Shown here piece after piece: positions 15,323 to 26,582 of a DNA stretch of 64,000 nt (positions within the stretch are counted from its first letter, which is position 1; each line of letters starts with the position of its first letter). The notes under the pieces were generated by a model, which was not told the DNA's origin, made no database searches, and saw only the letters and a program-made list of their open reading frames with translations. Location: positions 214,192-278,191 of the forward strand of contig NZ_BSTQ01000005.1 in assembly GCF_030269605.1 (NCBI RefSeq), written 5' to 3'. This stretch comes from Lentzea sp. NBRC 105346 (GTDB lineage: Bacteria; Actinomycetota; Actinomycetes; Mycobacteriales; Pseudonocardiaceae). Both the position numbers and the translations under genes were made by a program.

Positions 15323-16954
15323 ACTGCCCTGTTGCTGCGTGGGCAGCTGACCCGCGTCCTTCGGCACCGGGATGGCGTCGTAGCTGCGGATCGCGTCGTT
15401 GCGGTTGAGCTGTGGCCCGTTGGGCAACAGCCGCAGGATCGACTCCGGTGCGGGCGGGAAGTCCGCGACGTTGCCGAGCCCGAGCGCCTCCGCGGTGCCC
15501 TTGTCCGGCACGCCGTACTTCACGCCGCGGCCGGTCACGATGTGGATCGGCCCCTTGCCGAAGTCGGTGATGTTCTGGCTGCCGCGGACCACCGCGGTCT
15601 TGCCGGGCACCATCACGAACTTGTTCACGATCTCACCGGTCGAGCCGACCTGGTTGATCGCGACCGGCACGGCGTCCTTCGAGACGGGCAGCCCGGCGCC
15701 GAGCGTCACCTTGGTGTTCTCGGACTTGTTGCCTTCCTTCACGTTGTCCGCCCGCCAGCCCAGGCACACCACCGTGTTGTTGGCGTTCGGCTCGAGCACC
15801 GTCGGCACCTTCGCCGGGTACTCCTCGAGCTTCAGCTTCTTCTTCGGCTCCAGGTGGTTCGCCACCGCGGCCGCGGTCACCTCGCGGATCGTGGTGCCCG
15901 TGCCCTGGTAGGTGAACTGGATGAGGTCGCCGACCGCGGGCTCCACGTGCTGCAGGCCGTCCTCGAGCACGACGAAGTACTCCGAGGCGCCGGTGCGGTT
16001 GACCTCGACGACCTCACCGATCTTGACGCTGGCGCCCTCGATGTAGCTGGCCGGCGAGCCCTGCTTCGGGATGATCGGCGCCGACAGCGGCGCGACCTCG
16101 GGGATCGCGTTGAGCAGGCCGTTGCTGACCGCCCGCGGCGGCTTGTTGCTCAGCTTGAGCGCCGCCTTCACCGGGTCCTTCTTCAGGTCGACCTGCGCAC
16201 GCACGGTGGTCGACGAGATCGACGTGAGGCTGTCCGGCTTCTTGTAGATCAGGTACGCCTTGTCGTTCGTCTTCGACTGGACCAGCAGCGCGTTCTCGCC
16301 GTCCAGCAGCTGGTCACCACCCGCGACGCCGGCGATGACCGTGGTATCGATCTTGTTCGCGATCGACGGGTTCTTGCGGAACTCGTCGAGGTCGAGGGTG
16401 TCGCAGACGGACCACTCGGCGCCGATGCGGTTGCTCGGACCCGGCAGCACGTCGGGCGCGTCCGGGATGCCGGTCAGCCGGCCCTTCGGCATCTTGGCCA
16501 GGGCGGCCTCGCTGACCAGCTTCGGCGTGCCGCCCGCGACGGCCACCTCACCGCTGGTGCCGCCGGCCGCGGCGGAACCGCCGTCCTGCGTGCCGCCCGC
16601 ACCGCCCGCGTCCGGGTTGCTCTTCTGGTACCAGAGCAGCCGCGCCGACGCGAGGTTCGTCATCGGGATCAGCTGGTTGGGGTTCGTGCTGACCACGTAG
16701 ACCTGCCCCGTCTCCTTGGAGATGGCGATCTGCGTGTCGCTGTCGAGTCTGGGTTGCGGCTTGAAGAAGCCGAACACCAGGAACCCGAGCAGCCCGACGA
16801 TGCCCAGCAACACACCCACCGCTGTCGCGCGCGAGTGGTTGCGCATCGGGTCGTGCAGCATGACCGCGTCTCTGCGGACAAGTGCTGACTGCATCCTCCG
16901 CAAGACGAATCGGTAGGCCTGGACCTGTGACTTGGTGGTGGGTGTTGATGCCAT
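15320..16954 (-). CDS. eccB: Type VII secretion protein EccB
   Basis: EccB is the single-pass ESX core component whose large periplasmic domain connects protomers of the translocon. It has 544 residues: a cytosolic N-terminus (STPTTKSQVQAYRFVLRRM, family signature), a transmembrane helix at about 43-65, and a long extracytoplasmic domain with two cysteines. The ATG at 16954 matches the family start; an open frame continues further upstream to 18478 but overlaps eccE in antisense and is rejected. It diverges from eccE across 117 bp that must hold both promoters. Confidence 0.94.
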   Translation of the reverse strand: MASTPTTKSQVQAYRFVLRRMQSALVRRDAVMLHDPMRNHSRATAVGVLLGIVGLLGFLVFGFFKPQPRLDSDTQIAISKETGQVYVVSTNPNQLIPMTNLASARLLWYQKSNPDAGGAGGTQDGGSAAAGGTSGEVAVAGGTPKLVSEAALAKMPKGRLTGIPDAPDVLPGPSNRIGAEWSVCDTLDLDEFRKNPSIANKIDTTVIAGVAGGDQLLDGENALLVQSKTNDKAYLIYKKPDSLTSISSTTVRAQVDLKKDPVKAALKLSNKPPRAVSNGLLNAIPEVAPLSAPIIPKQGSPASYIEGASVKIGEVVEVNRTGASEYFVVLEDGLQHVEPAVGDLIQFTYQGTGTTIREVTAAAVANHLEPKKKLKLEEYPAKVPTVLEPNANNTVVCLGWRADNVKEGNKSENTKVTLGAGLPVSKDAVPVAINQVGSTGEIVNKFVMVPGKTAVVRGSQNITDFGKGPIHIVTGRGVKYGVPDKGTAEALGLGNVADFPPAPESILRLLPNGPQLNRNDAIRSYDAIPVPKDAGQLPTQQQGS

Positions 16955-17071
16955 TCTCGGCTCGCTGCTCTCCCAGTCGCGGTACGGTTCGGCAGGATAG
17001 CCGGACGCAGGTTGCTCCGTGGGCCGGTTCGCCAAGCCCACCGACCGTCGAGGGGAAAGAGACCACAACGG

Positions 17072-18415
17072 ATGTCCGTGACCACTCCACATCCGCCACG
17101 GCCGAACCCGGGAATGCAGCGGCCGCCCGGTCCCGGTGGTCCGCCACCTGGACCGACGCCTCCACCTCGGCCGGTCGGGCGTGTCCGCCGCAGAACCGTT
17201 GGTGCCAGCCTGGGGTCGCTTCCCGTCGCGAACCTCGTCGTCATCGAGATCGGTCTCGCCATCGGCCTGATCCTGCTCACCATCGGCGGCGTGAAGAACG
17301 TCGTGATGCTGGGGATCGCGGGCGGTGTGTTGTTGATCGCACTGATCCTCGCTTTCACCCGATCGCGTGGTCGTTGGTTGACCCAGTGGATCGCGCTGAC
17401 GCTGCGGTACAACTTCCGCGGCCACGGCCGCACGGCCAAGCGGTCCGCCCCGCCGGAGCACCAGCCCGGTGAGGACGAGGCCTCGGTCATCGGCCCCGAC
17501 GACCCGCGCGTGGCGTTGCTGCGCCTCGCGATCCCGGACCTCGTCATCGCGAAGGGCCAGGACCACGAACGGCGGCCGCTCGCCCTCTCGTGGCACGACG
17601 GCGTCTGGACCGCGGTCCTGCTGGTCGACCCGACCCCGCCGCTGATCAGCCCGGTCGGCGCGGCCCCCTCGCTGCCGCTCGGCGCACTCGCGCCGTGCCT
17701 CGAGGACCGCGGCGTCGTGCTCGACGCGATCTCGGTCATCTGGCACTGCTACCCCGGCAGCGCGGCGCTCCCACCGAACGCTCCGGCGCAGATGAGCTAC
17801 CTCGAGGTGCTCGGCGGCCTGCCGGCCGCGGCGCGCCGCACGACGTGGATCACGGTTCGGCTGGACCCGAAACGATGCGCGGCCGCGATCCGGGAACGTG
17901 GCGGCGGTGTCGTCGGCGCCCACCGCGCGTTGATTGGCGCACTTTCCCGCGTCCGCAACGCGCTGGAGTCCGCGGGCGTCACGATCCGTCCGCTCGACTC
18001 GGACGAACTGCTGCGCGCGGCGATCTCGGCGGCCGAGTTCACCGGTGTCGCCGGCACCACGAACCCCGTGTCGCTGCGGGAGAAGTGGGGCGGCGTGACG
18101 GCGGGTGGCGTCGGTCACGCGACCTACGCGATCACCGGCTGGCCGTCGAAGGGCTTGCGCAGCAACCTGAACGCCCTGACCGGCGTGCGGGCGCTGTCGT
18201 CGACGCTGGCGCTGTCGATCTCGCCGTCGCGTGAGGACGGCCAGGTGTCGTTGCGCGGTCTGGTGCGCGTGAGCGCCCGGACGCCCAGCGAGCTGGAGCG
18301 TGCGGACGACCAGCTGGAGAAGATGGGCGACAAGCTCGACATCACGCTGACCCCGTTGCGCGGACAGCAGCTCGCGGGTCTCGCGGCGACCCTGCCGCTC
18401 GGAGGTATGGCATGA
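17072..18415 (+). CDS. eccE: Type VII secretion protein EccE
   Basis: A 447-residue peripheral component of the ESX membrane complex. A proline-rich N-terminus (about 1-45) precedes two hydrophobic helices (about 53-90: LVVIEIGLAIGLILL and VVMLGIAGGVLLIALIL), then a soluble domain beginning RGRWLTQWIALTLRYNFR, as in EccE proteins of non-mycobacterial ESX loci. The ATG at 17072 is chosen because it opens MSVTTPHPP; AGGGGAAAGAG is 10-20 bp upstream, so the exact start is less certain. It overlaps the next gene by 4 bp (ATGA). Confidence 0.85.
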   Translation: MSVTTPHPPRPNPGMQRPPGPGGPPPGPTPPPRPVGRVRRRTVGASLGSLPVANLVVIEIGLAIGLILLTIGGVKNVVMLGIAGGVLLIALILAFTRSRGRWLTQWIALTLRYNFRGHGRTAKRSAPPEHQPGEDEASVIGPDDPRVALLRLAIPDLVIAKGQDHERRPLALSWHDGVWTAVLLVDPTPPLISPVGAAPSLPLGALAPCLEDRGVVLDAISVIWHCYPGSAALPPNAPAQMSYLEVLGGLPAAARRTTWITVRLDPKRCAAAIRERGGGVVGAHRALIGALSRVRNALESAGVTIRPLDSDELLRAAISAAEFTGVAGTTNPVSLREKWGGVTAGGVGHATYAITGWPSKGLRSNLNALTGVRALSSTLALSISPSREDGQVSLRGLVRVSARTPSELERADDQLEKMGDKLDITLTPLRGQQLAGLAATLPLGGMA

Positions 18416-19137
18416 GCTCGGCCCGACTGATGGACAGCCAGGGGCAGAACAGCGTCGCCCCCGAGTTCCTGGTGTCACCGTCCCTTTTGGACGTGGTGAG
18501 CCCGAGCGGTGACCGCGGCGGCATGATGCTGGGCGCGGGCATGCAGGGCGAGCCGCTGACGATCTCGGTGCTCCGCCCGGTCCCGACGAGGATGGTCGTG
18601 GTCGGCGGCCTGTATCTGGCGCGCCAGATCGCCTTGCGCGCCATGGCCACCGGCGCGTTGATCATCATCGCGACCGGACGCCCGCAGGCGTGGCAGCAGA
18701 TCCAGCGCGCCGCGGGCAGCGGTCCCGACGGCCGTCCGTCCCCGCTGGTGCAGCTGCGCAGGCTGACCCCGGCCGACCTGCCGAGGCCGACCGAGGACAT
18801 GCCGCTGCTCGTCGTGCACGACGGCGGTCACGTGCCGCAGGAGCTGTTCCCGCCGCGTTCGCCGTGGCAGACCACGATGTACGTGCTGCCGTACCTGCAC
18901 CCGCAGGCGGCGAGCACCGCGAACACCGCGGATCTCGTGCTGCTGCAACGACTTCCGCACGGTCAGACGCAGCTGGCGTCGCAGATCTGGCGGCTGCGTC
19001 CGCAGATGGCGCAGCAGCTGACGACGTTGAAGGACGACCAGGTGATCGCGCTCGGGCAGGACCTGTGGCGGCCGCTGCGGCTCGTCACGACGCCGGGCGA
19101 AACCCAGATCCTGGGACAGGTTCGCCGAGGCGATTAG
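18412..19137 (+). CDS. Conserved-looking ESX-linked protein of unknown function
   Basis: A 241-residue soluble protein with no signal peptide or clear transmembrane segment. It has an alpha/beta look: LTISVLRPVPTRMVVVGG, GALIIIATGRPQAW and MPLLVVHDGG suggest a nucleotide-binding-like or Rossmann-like fold without a P-loop. I do not recognise the family. It is coupled to eccE by ATGA and ends in a strong terminator, so it is the last gene of the eccE transcript. A cytosolic accessory role in ESX secretion is inferred from position. Confidence 0.8.
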   Translation: MSSARLMDSQGQNSVAPEFLVSPSLLDVVSPSGDRGGMMLGAGMQGEPLTISVLRPVPTRMVVVGGLYLARQIALRAMATGALIIIATGRPQAWQQIQRAAGSGPDGRPSPLVQLRRLTPADLPRPTEDMPLLVVHDGGHVPQELFPPRSPWQTTMYVLPYLHPQAASTANTADLVLLQRLPHGQTQLASQIWRLRPQMAQQLTTLKDDQVIALGQDLWRPLRLVTTPGETQILGQVRRGD

Positions 19138-19152
19138 CGTCTCTATGCAACG

Positions 19153-19190
19153 ATGTGCCCCGGACATCCCTTGTCCGGGGCACATTTTTC
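19153..19190 (+). terminator. Intrinsic terminator after the eccE operon
   Basis: A 14-bp perfect stem ATGTGCCCCGGACA (19153-19166) / TGTCCGGGGCACAT (19172-19185) with a 5-nt loop, followed by TTTTC. Confidence 0.9.
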
Positions 19191-19351
19191 TTTGCCCGTC
19201 CAGGGTGCCAGCGAAGCAATCCCTTAACAGCCAAGGGAAAACTGTTGAGCCGACGTTCGTCGGTTGTTTCGTGGGACTTCTTGCGTCACACCTCGAGTCG
19301 CAACTAGTAAACGTTTATCTGCACGACCCTGCGACGAGGGAGCACCCCGCT

Positions 19352-20914
<1,563 letters not shown>

Positions 20915-20935
20915 TCCGCTGAACGCCCGACCCGG

Positions 20936-20963
20936 AAGCCCCCGTTCCCCCGGACGGGGGCTT
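20936..20963. terminator. Bidirectional hairpin between subtilase and LppU-like gene
   Basis: A 10-bp perfect stem AAGCCCCCGT (20936-20945) / ACGGGGGCTT (20954-20963) between convergent genes. Confidence 0.8.
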
Positions 20964-20972
20964 CGCTCTGGG

Positions 20973-21626
20973 TCAGGAACCCTGGTTCAGGCAGTAGGTC
21001 ACCTTGATCTCCGGGTACGCCAGCGCCTTGCCGACGTTCGGTCCGCAGGCCGCCGTGTCGACGGTGTCCTTGAGAACCGTGGCCTTCACGACGAACGGGG
21101 AGCAGTCCATCTTCGGGGTTTCGGCCGAGATCCCGGCGACGCTGAAGTTGTAGCAACCGCCGTCCTCGAACACCGGGATCAGGCAGAGCTTGAGGCTGCC
21201 CTTGGTGTACTTGGAATAGTTCTCCGCGCAGCCCGCACCGGACTCGGGCGCCTTGGCGATGACGTAGTTGCCCTTTCCCGACGCGCAGTCCACCTTGTCG
21301 AACGCCGGGTTGATGGACGAGCCGGTCATCGAGACGCATTCCCCCGCCACGTACTTCGGCGGCGCGGACGTCGTCATCGTGAATGTGGGCATGTCCGTCA
21401 ACGTCACGGCCGGCAGGCTCTCGGAGTCGCTCGGCATGTGGTGCAGCGCCACCCGCACGGCAAACGCGATCACGATCACCGCCGCGAGGAGCCCCCCGAG
21501 GATGACCCCGACGGACGACGACTTCTTCGGTGGTGGCGCCGGCGGGATGTAGGCCGGCGGCATCGGTGGCTTGCCCTGGGGACCGCTCGGCGGTCTGTAC
21601 GGGTTCTCTTCAGGCGGAACGGTCAC
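20973..21626 (-). CDS. Membrane-anchored eight-cysteine protein (LppU/SCO3897-like)
   Basis: A 217-residue protein with a cytosolic proline-rich N-terminus, one transmembrane helix (about 39-60, SVGVILGGLLAAVIVIAFAV) and an extracytoplasmic domain of about 140 residues with eight cysteines (GEC, VDC, AGC, KLC, GGC, MDC, AAC, TYC). The GEC...VDC opening and the cysteine spacing match the proteins at 46935 and 47486, so all three are one family. They resemble LppU/SCO3897-type lipoproteins by recall; function is unknown. The GTG at 21626 has GGGGG seven bases upstream. The frame runs on upstream to 21881 without a likely start. Confidence 0.8.
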   Translation of the reverse strand: MTVPPEENPYRPPSGPQGKPPMPPAYIPPAPPPKKSSSVGVILGGLLAAVIVIAFAVRVALHHMPSDSESLPAVTLTDMPTFTMTTSAPPKYVAGECVSMTGSSINPAFDKVDCASGKGNYVIAKAPESGAGCAENYSKYTKGSLKLCLIPVFEDGGCYNFSVAGISAETPKMDCSPFVVKATVLKDTVDTAACGPNVGKALAYPEIKVTYCLNQGS

Positions 21627-21708
21627 GACAGCCCCCAGCTGCTCGACGTGGAGTGAGGAACGCCGGAACAGCAGTCCCCCCAGACTGCCTCTCAGTCTAA
21701 GGAGCAGG

Positions 21709-22491
21709 TCAAAGCGTGCGGACGTTGCGGGTGACCTCGGCGCGCGCGGCGAGATCGGCGTCCGCCGGGTAGTCCACGCGCACGAGCGACAGGCCGTGCG
21801 GAGGCGCCACGGTGACCTGGCTGGAGCGTTCGTGCAGCGACAGCAGGCCGGCGGGCCAGGATGCCGGTTTGCGGCCCTCACCGACCGCCAGGAGCGCGCC
21901 GACGAGCGATCGCACCATCGAGTGGCAGAACGCGTCCGCGGACACGTGAGCGGTCAGCACAGCCCCGTCACGCACCCACTCCAGGCGCTGCAGCTCACGG
22001 ATCGTCGTCGCGCCCTCGCGGCGTTTGCAGAACGCGCAGAAGTCGTGTTCCCCCAACAGGAGGGCGGACGCCTCGTTGATCGCGCCGAGGTCGAGCGGGC
22101 GGGGCCAGGCGAGGGTGTCCAGGCGCCGCAACGGATGCGCGCCGAACGGCGCGTCGGTCACGCGGTACTCGTAGTGCCGCCGCAACGCGGAGAACCGCGC
22201 GTCGAACTCCGGGGGCACCACCCGAGCGGTGAAGACCCGCACGTCGGCGGGCAGGGCGCGCGCCAGCCGGTTCGACAGCGCGGCGACGTCCACTGTGGAC
22301 GGAAGGTCGGCGTGCGCGACCTGACCGGACGCGTGCACGCCCGCGTCGGTGCGGCCGGCGACGGTCAGCTGCACGTCCTCGCGCAGCACCATCGACATGG
22401 TGTCCTCGAGCACGCCGCAGACGGTCCGGCGTTCCGGCTGGCGGGCCCAGCCGGAGAAGTCCGTGCCGTCATAGGCGAGGTCGAGGCGCAC
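21709..22491 (-). CDS. truA: tRNA pseudouridine(38-40) synthase TruA
   Basis: It isomerises uridines 38-40 in the tRNA anticodon arm. The 260-residue protein carries the TruA catalytic motif [10 protein letters not shown] with Asp49, and later RHYEYRV and [15 protein letters not shown] blocks. The GTG start at 22491 opens [15 protein letters not shown], the normal N-terminus. It follows rplQ at 53 bp, the usual actinobacterial order, with a hairpin in between. Confidence 0.95.
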   Translation of the reverse strand: MRLDLAYDGTDFSGWARQPERRTVCGVLEDTMSMVLREDVQLTVAGRTDAGVHASGQVAHADLPSTVDVAALSNRLARALPADVRVFTARVVPPEFDARFSALRRHYEYRVTDAPFGAHPLRRLDTLAWPRPLDLGAINEASALLLGEHDFCAFCKRREGATTIRELQRLEWVRDGAVLTAHVSADAFCHSMVRSLVGALLAVGEGRKPASWPAGLLSLHERSSQVTVAPPHGLSLVRVDYPADADLAARAEVTRNVRTL

Positions 22492-22495
22492 ACGA

Positions 22496-22532
22496 ACGAG
22501 CCCGCCGTCCCCATTGGGAACGACGGGCTCGT
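22496..22532 (-). terminator. Hairpin between rplQ and truA
   Basis: The 13-bp arms ACGAGCCCGCCGT (22496-22508) and ACGACGGGCTCGT (22520-22532) pair with one mismatch. No T-tract follows on the minus strand before truA, so it may attenuate rather than fully end the rplQ transcript. Confidence 0.6.
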
Positions 22533-22544
22533 CAGCGGTTCGAG

Positions 22545-23102
22545 TCAGGACTCGTCCTTCTTGGCCTCGCCGGCCTCGTCGGACTTCTCCTCGGCCTCGA
22601 CGGCCTCGGCGGTGGGCTCACCGTCGACCTCGACCGCGTCCTCGGTCGTCTCCTCGACGACCTCGGCGGCGGCCGGAGCCTCGGCCTTGACCTCGTCCTT
22701 GGCGAACTTGGTCTTCTTCGCGGCCTCGGCCTCGGTGGAGACCAGCTTCTGCGACACCAGCTCGATGATGGCCATGGGGGCGTTGTCGCCCTTGCGCGCC
22801 AGCGTCTTGGTGATGCGCGTGTAGCCACCGTTGCGGTCGCTGAAGAACGGGCCGATCTCGGCGAACAGCTTGTGCACGACGTCCTTGTCGCGGATCACCT
22901 TCATGACCTCGCGACGGTTGTGCAGGTCGCCTGCCTTCGCCTTGCTGATCAGCTTCTCGGCGTACGGCCGCAGCCGCTTCGCCTTCGCCTCAGTGGTCTT
23001 GATCCGGCCGTGCTGGAACAGCGCCGTCGCCAGGTTGGCGAGCAGCAGCCGCTCGTGCGCCGGAGACCCACCGAGCCGGGGACCCTTGGTAGGGGTGGGC
23101 AT
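22545..23102 (-). CDS. rplQ: 50S ribosomal protein L17
   Basis: A large-subunit protein near the polypeptide exit tunnel. The core (about 1-120) shows the L17 signature [20 protein letters not shown]. It carries an acidic, alanine-rich C-terminal tail of about 60 residues, longer than the E. coli protein but common in actinobacteria. It follows rpoA, the classical alpha-operon end. Confidence 0.98.
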   Translation of the reverse strand: MPTPTKGPRLGGSPAHERLLLANLATALFQHGRIKTTEAKAKRLRPYAEKLISKAKAGDLHNRREVMKVIRDKDVVHKLFAEIGPFFSDRNGGYTRITKTLARKGDNAPMAIIELVSQKLVSTEAEAAKKTKFAKDEVKAEAPAAAEVVEETTEDAVEVDGEPTAEAVEAEEKSDEAGEAKKDES

Positions 23103-23153
23103 CGCTTGCTCCTGTAGTAACTAAAAGAGATCCTCTGCTCAGGGGCCTGAGCC

Positions 23154-24209
23154 TCAGAGCTGCTCGGTCTCCGCGTAGTCCTGACCGTCGTCGTGGTGGT
23201 CCAGACCGGAGTCTGCACCCCACGCCTCGGACGGGTGGTAGTCCGAAGCGGCGGCGGAGGGGTCGAACCCAGGAGGGCTGTCCTTCAGCGCGAGGCCGAG
23301 GCCGACGAGCTTCATCTTGACCTCGTCGATCGACTTCGCACCGAAGTTGCGGATGTCCAGCAGGTCCGCCTCGCTGCGCGAAACCAGCTCGCCGACGGTG
23401 TGGATGCCTTCCCGCTTCAAGCAGTTGTAGGACCGGACGGTGAGGTCCAGGTCCTCGATCGGCATCGCGAACGCGGCGATGGTGTCCGCCTCAGCGGGCG
23501 ACGGGCCGATCTCGATGCCCTCGGCGTCGATGTTCAGCTCGCGAGCGAGGCCGAACAGCTCAACCAGGGTCTTACCCGCGGAGGCAACCGCGTCCCTCGG
23601 GGTGATCGAGGGCTTGGTCTCCACGTCGAGGATCAGCTTGTCGAAGTCGGTCCGCTGCTCGACACGAGTCGCCTCGACCTTGTACGTCACCTTCATGACG
23701 GGCGAGTAGATCGAGTCAACCGGGATGCGACCGATCTCGGCACCGGCCTGCTTGTTCTGAACCGCCGGGACGTAGCCGCGACCGCGCTCGACGACGAGCT
23801 CGATCTCCAGCTTGCCCTTCCCGTTGAGGGTGGCGATGTGCAGGTCGGGGTTGTGCACGGTGACACCGGCCGGGGGCACGATGTCGCCGGCGGTCACCAC
23901 ACCGGGACCCTGCTTGCGCAGGTACATGGTCACCGGCTCGTCCTCTTCGGACGAGACGACGAGCTCCTTGAGGTTCAGGATGATGTCGGTGACATCCTCC
24001 TTCACGCCCGGAACCGTGGTGAACTCGTGCAGCACGCCGTCGATGCGGATGCTCGTGACAGCAGCACCGGGGATCGACGAGAGCAGCGTGCGGCGGATCG
24101 AGTTGCCGAGGGTGTAACCGAAGCCCGGCTCCAGCGGTTCGATGACGAACCGGGAACGGGTCTCGGCGACCGCATCCTCGCTGAGCGAGGGGCGCTGGGA
24201 AATCAGCAC
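23154..24209 (-). CDS. rpoA: DNA-directed RNA polymerase subunit alpha
   Basis: It forms the dimer that nucleates RNA polymerase assembly and contacts activators. In 351 residues there is the N-terminal assembly domain (about 1-230; [21 protein letters not shown] block reading [13 protein letters not shown]), a linker and the C-terminal DNA/activator-binding domain (about 245-315; [25 protein letters not shown]). A His/Asp-rich tail follows. The GTG start at 24209 fits the family. It lies between rpsD and rplQ. Confidence 0.98.
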   Translation of the reverse strand: MLISQRPSLSEDAVAETRSRFVIEPLEPGFGYTLGNSIRRTLLSSIPGAAVTSIRIDGVLHEFTTVPGVKEDVTDIILNLKELVVSSEEDEPVTMYLRKQGPGVVTAGDIVPPAGVTVHNPDLHIATLNGKGKLEIELVVERGRGYVPAVQNKQAGAEIGRIPVDSIYSPVMKVTYKVEATRVEQRTDFDKLILDVETKPSITPRDAVASAGKTLVELFGLARELNIDAEGIEIGPSPAEADTIAAFAMPIEDLDLTVRSYNCLKREGIHTVGELVSRSEADLLDIRNFGAKSIDEVKMKLVGLGLALKDSPPGFDPSAAASDYHPSEAWGADSGLDHHDDGQDYAETEQL

Positions 24210-24351
24210 TGGGTTCTTCCTCTCCTAAACGACGCCCGCTATTTGACGCCGTCAAGACGCCAGTCGCGGAGACTGGCAAACGCTTGCGGCGCACCCTTCG
24301 CGCCGCAGCGGGACCCGACCGGAGGGACGGCGAACCGCCCCTCCGAGAGGA

Positions 24352-24957
24352 TCACTTCGAGTAGAGCTCGACGATGAGCTGCTCGGTGACAGGCGTGTCG
24401 ATCTGCGCGCGCTCGGGCAGCTGGTGCACGAGGATGCGCAGGTTCGAGGGAACGACCTGCAGCCAAGCCGGAATCGGGCGCTCACCGAAGGACGCGCGCG
24501 CGGCCTCGAAGGGCAGCGTCGGCATGGACTTCGGCTTCACGTCGATGATGTCGAACTTCGACACCTGGTAGCTCGGGATGTTCACCTTCTGGCCGTTGAC
24601 CAGGAAGTGGCCGTGCGCGACCAGCTGACGAGCCTGGCGACGCGTGCGAGCGAGGCCCGCGCGGTACACCACGTTGTCGAGGCGAGCCTCGAGGATCTGG
24701 AGCAGGTTCTCACCGGTCTTGCCCGGACGACGAACCGCTTCCTTGTAGTAGCGGACGAACTGCTTCTCGAGGACGCCGTAGGTGTAGCGAGCCTTCTGCT
24801 TCTCCTGGAGCTGCAGCAGGTACTCGGACTCCTTGACCCGGCCACGGCCGTGCTGGCCGGGCGGGTACGGACGGCGCTCGAACGCCTGGTCCCCACCAAC
24901 GAGGTCGACCTTGAGGCGGCGCGAGATACGCGTCGCAGGTCCCGTGTAACGAGCCAT
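24352..24957 (-). CDS. rpsD: 30S ribosomal protein S4
   Basis: A primary 16S rRNA-binding protein of the small subunit. The 201 residues include the S4 RNA-binding domain ([20 protein letters not shown], about 90-150). The N-terminus lacks the zinc cysteines found in some S4 proteins (C-minus form). It is part of the alpha operon between rpsK and rpoA. Confidence 0.98.
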   Translation of the reverse strand: MARYTGPATRISRRLKVDLVGGDQAFERRPYPPGQHGRGRVKESEYLLQLQEKQKARYTYGVLEKQFVRYYKEAVRRPGKTGENLLQILEARLDNVVYRAGLARTRRQARQLVAHGHFLVNGQKVNIPSYQVSKFDIIDVKPKSMPTLPFEAARASFGERPIPAWLQVVPSNLRILVHQLPERAQIDTPVTEQLIVELYSK

Positions 24958-24980
24958 TAGTTCTTACTCCTCCCCGTGCC

Positions 24981-25388
24981 TCAGACCCGGCGCCGCTTGG
25001 GCGGGCGGCAGCCGTTGTGGGGCTGCGGGGTCACGTCCTGGATGGTGCCGACCTCGAGACCGGCGGCCTGCAGCGAACGGATCGCGGTCTCGCGGCCGGA
25101 GCCCGGACCCTTCACGAACACGTCCACCTTGCGCATGCCGTGCTCGGCGGCCTTGCGGGCGGCGTTCTCGGCGGCCATCTGCGCCGCGAACGGCGTCGAC
25201 TTGCGCGAGCCCTTGAAGCCCACGTGGCCTGCGGACGCCCAGCTGATCACGTTGCCCATCGGGTCCGTGATGGACACGATGGTGTTGTTGAACGTGCTCT
25301 TGATGTGCGCCTGGCCGTGCGAGACGTTCTTCTTTTCCTTGCGCCGGACCTTCTTGACCCCGGCGCCCGTGCGGGACTTGGGTGGCAT
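24981..25388 (-). CDS. rpsK: 30S ribosomal protein S11
   Basis: A platform protein of the small subunit, 135 residues, with the family signature [22 protein letters not shown] and the basic C-terminus [12 protein letters not shown] typical actinobacterial basic N-terminus ([11 protein letters not shown]) is present. It lies 40 bp downstream of rpsM in the alpha operon. Confidence 0.98.
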   Translation of the reverse strand: MPPKSRTGAGVKKVRRKEKKNVSHGQAHIKSTFNNTIVSITDPMGNVISWASAGHVGFKGSRKSTPFAAQMAAENAARKAAEHGMRKVDVFVKGPGSGRETAIRSLQAAGLEVGTIQDVTPQPHNGCRPPKRRRV

Positions 25389-25428
25389 TGCTTTCTGGAA
25401 CTCCTAAGTCGATGGGTGCGACGAGGTC

Positions 25429-25809
25429 TTACTTCTTGCCGGCCTTCTTCTTGCCGGCCACGGTCTTCTTCGGACCCTTACGCGTACGCGCGTTGGTCTT
25501 GGTGCGCTGACCGCGGACGGGCAGGTTGCGACGGTGGCGAAGACCCTCGTAGCAGCCGATCTCCATCTTGCGACGGATGTCGGCCTGAACCTCACGACGG
25601 AGGTCACCCTCGACCTTGTAGTTGTTCTCGATGTAGTCCCGCAGCTTGGCGAGGTCGTCGTCACTCAGGTCCTTGACGCGCAGGTCAGGGGAGATCTGGG
25701 TGGCGGTGAGCAGCTCCTTGGAGCGCGTGCGACCGATACCGAAGATGTAGGTGAGCGCGATCTCCATCCGCTTCTCGCGGGGGAGATCGACGCCAGCGAG
25801 TCGTGCCAT
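25429..25809 (-). CDS. rpsM: 30S ribosomal protein S13
   Basis: A head protein of the small subunit contacting tRNA and L5. The 126 residues open [20 protein letters not shown] and contain [20 protein letters not shown], the S13 signature. The lysine-rich tail is usual. It is preceded by a 217-bp gap to rpmJ in which no gene is seen. Confidence 0.98.
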   Translation of the reverse strand: MARLAGVDLPREKRMEIALTYIFGIGRTRSKELLTATQISPDLRVKDLSDDDLAKLRDYIENNYKVEGDLRREVQADIRRKMEIGCYEGLRHRRNLPVRGQRTKTNARTRKGPKKTVAGKKKAGKK

Positions 25810-26026
25810 GTGGCGGTTAACTCCTGTCGATTACTTCCAGGTCTGCTCCTCGCCCACTTCCGGGACTGACTCGCTGTGTGTCGTTCCGGCTGCTCTCACA
25901 GCCGGTGTCCCGGCTCCGGCCTGGAATCCGGAGGTGTCCCTGGCACGGCGAACCGTGACAGGTAGGTGCGAGGAGGTTTCTGTTCTGCGTCGGCGAGAGA
26001 TCGTCAACGAGTGCAGAAGGGGATGA

Positions 26027-26140
26027 TCAGCCCTGACGCTGCTTGTGACGCAGGTTCTCGCAGATCACCATGACCCGGCCGTGACGGCGGATCACCTTGC
26101 ACTTGTCGCAGATCTTCTTGACGCTCGGCTGGACCTTCAC
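26027..26140 (-). CDS. rpmJ: 50S ribosomal protein L36 (zinc-binding form)
   Basis: A 37-residue protein of the large subunit read directly from the sequence: GTG start at 26140, TGA at 26027-26029. Cysteines 11, 14 and 27 plus His32 form the zinc site (C-plus form). Actinomycetes often keep a second, zinc-free copy elsewhere. It follows infA in the conserved order. Confidence 0.96.
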   Translation of the reverse strand: MKVQPSVKKICDKCKVIRRHGRVMVICENLRHKQRQG

Positions 26141-26165
26141 GCCTGAAGTCTCCTGCTATTGGAGG

Positions 26166-26387
26166 TCACTTGTAGCGGTAGACGATGCGCCCGCGGGACA
26201 GGTCGTAGGGCGAGAGCTCCACGACAACCCGGTCCTCAGGGAGGATGCGGATGTAGTGCTGTCGCATCTTGCCGCTGATGTGCGCGAGTACCTTGTGACC
26301 GTTCTCCAACTCGACGCGGAACATCGCGTTGGGGAGCGGCTCGACTACGCGGCCCTCGACCTCAATGGCCCCGTCCTTCTTGCCCAT
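26166..26387 (-). CDS. infA: Translation initiation factor IF-1
   Basis: An OB-fold factor that occupies the ribosomal A site during initiation. It has 73 residues, [20 protein letters not shown] to GRIVYRYK, the standard IF-1 length. The ATG at 26387 is the family start; an in-frame upstream ATG at 26417 would add ten unlikely residues. A terminator lies upstream, so infA probably has its own promoter in 26388-26532. Confidence 0.97.
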   Translation of the reverse strand: MGKKDGAIEVEGRVVEPLPNAMFRVELENGHKVLAHISGKMRQHYIRILPEDRVVVELSPYDLSRGRIVYRYK

Positions 26388-26532
26388 GTCCTCCGCGTTT
26401 CGTGACGGTGATATCAACGTGGGCGCGCGTGTGACCCCGACTCCGAAGCACGACGGAACCGGCGCGACAGGTGCGCCACCCGTCCAGTGTACGCACCCAG
26501 GCTCGTCAGCCCAAATCGGGCCCCGAAAGTCA

Positions 26533-26567
26533 AGAAGGGGAGCTCGCCGGCGGCGAACTCCCCTTCT
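26533..26567 (-). terminator. Terminator after map
   Basis: The 16-base arms AGAAGGGGAG... (26533-26548) and ...ACTCCCCTTCT (26552-26567) pair with one mismatch around a 3-nt loop. It lies between map and infA and probably ends the secY-adk-map transcript. Confidence 0.75.
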
Positions 26568-26582
26568 AACGGGTGACTCAGA

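Noticed and set aside
16955..18478. N-terminal extension of eccB by about 500 codons
   Set aside because: It would run antisense through eccE; the EccB family starts at the ATG at 16954.
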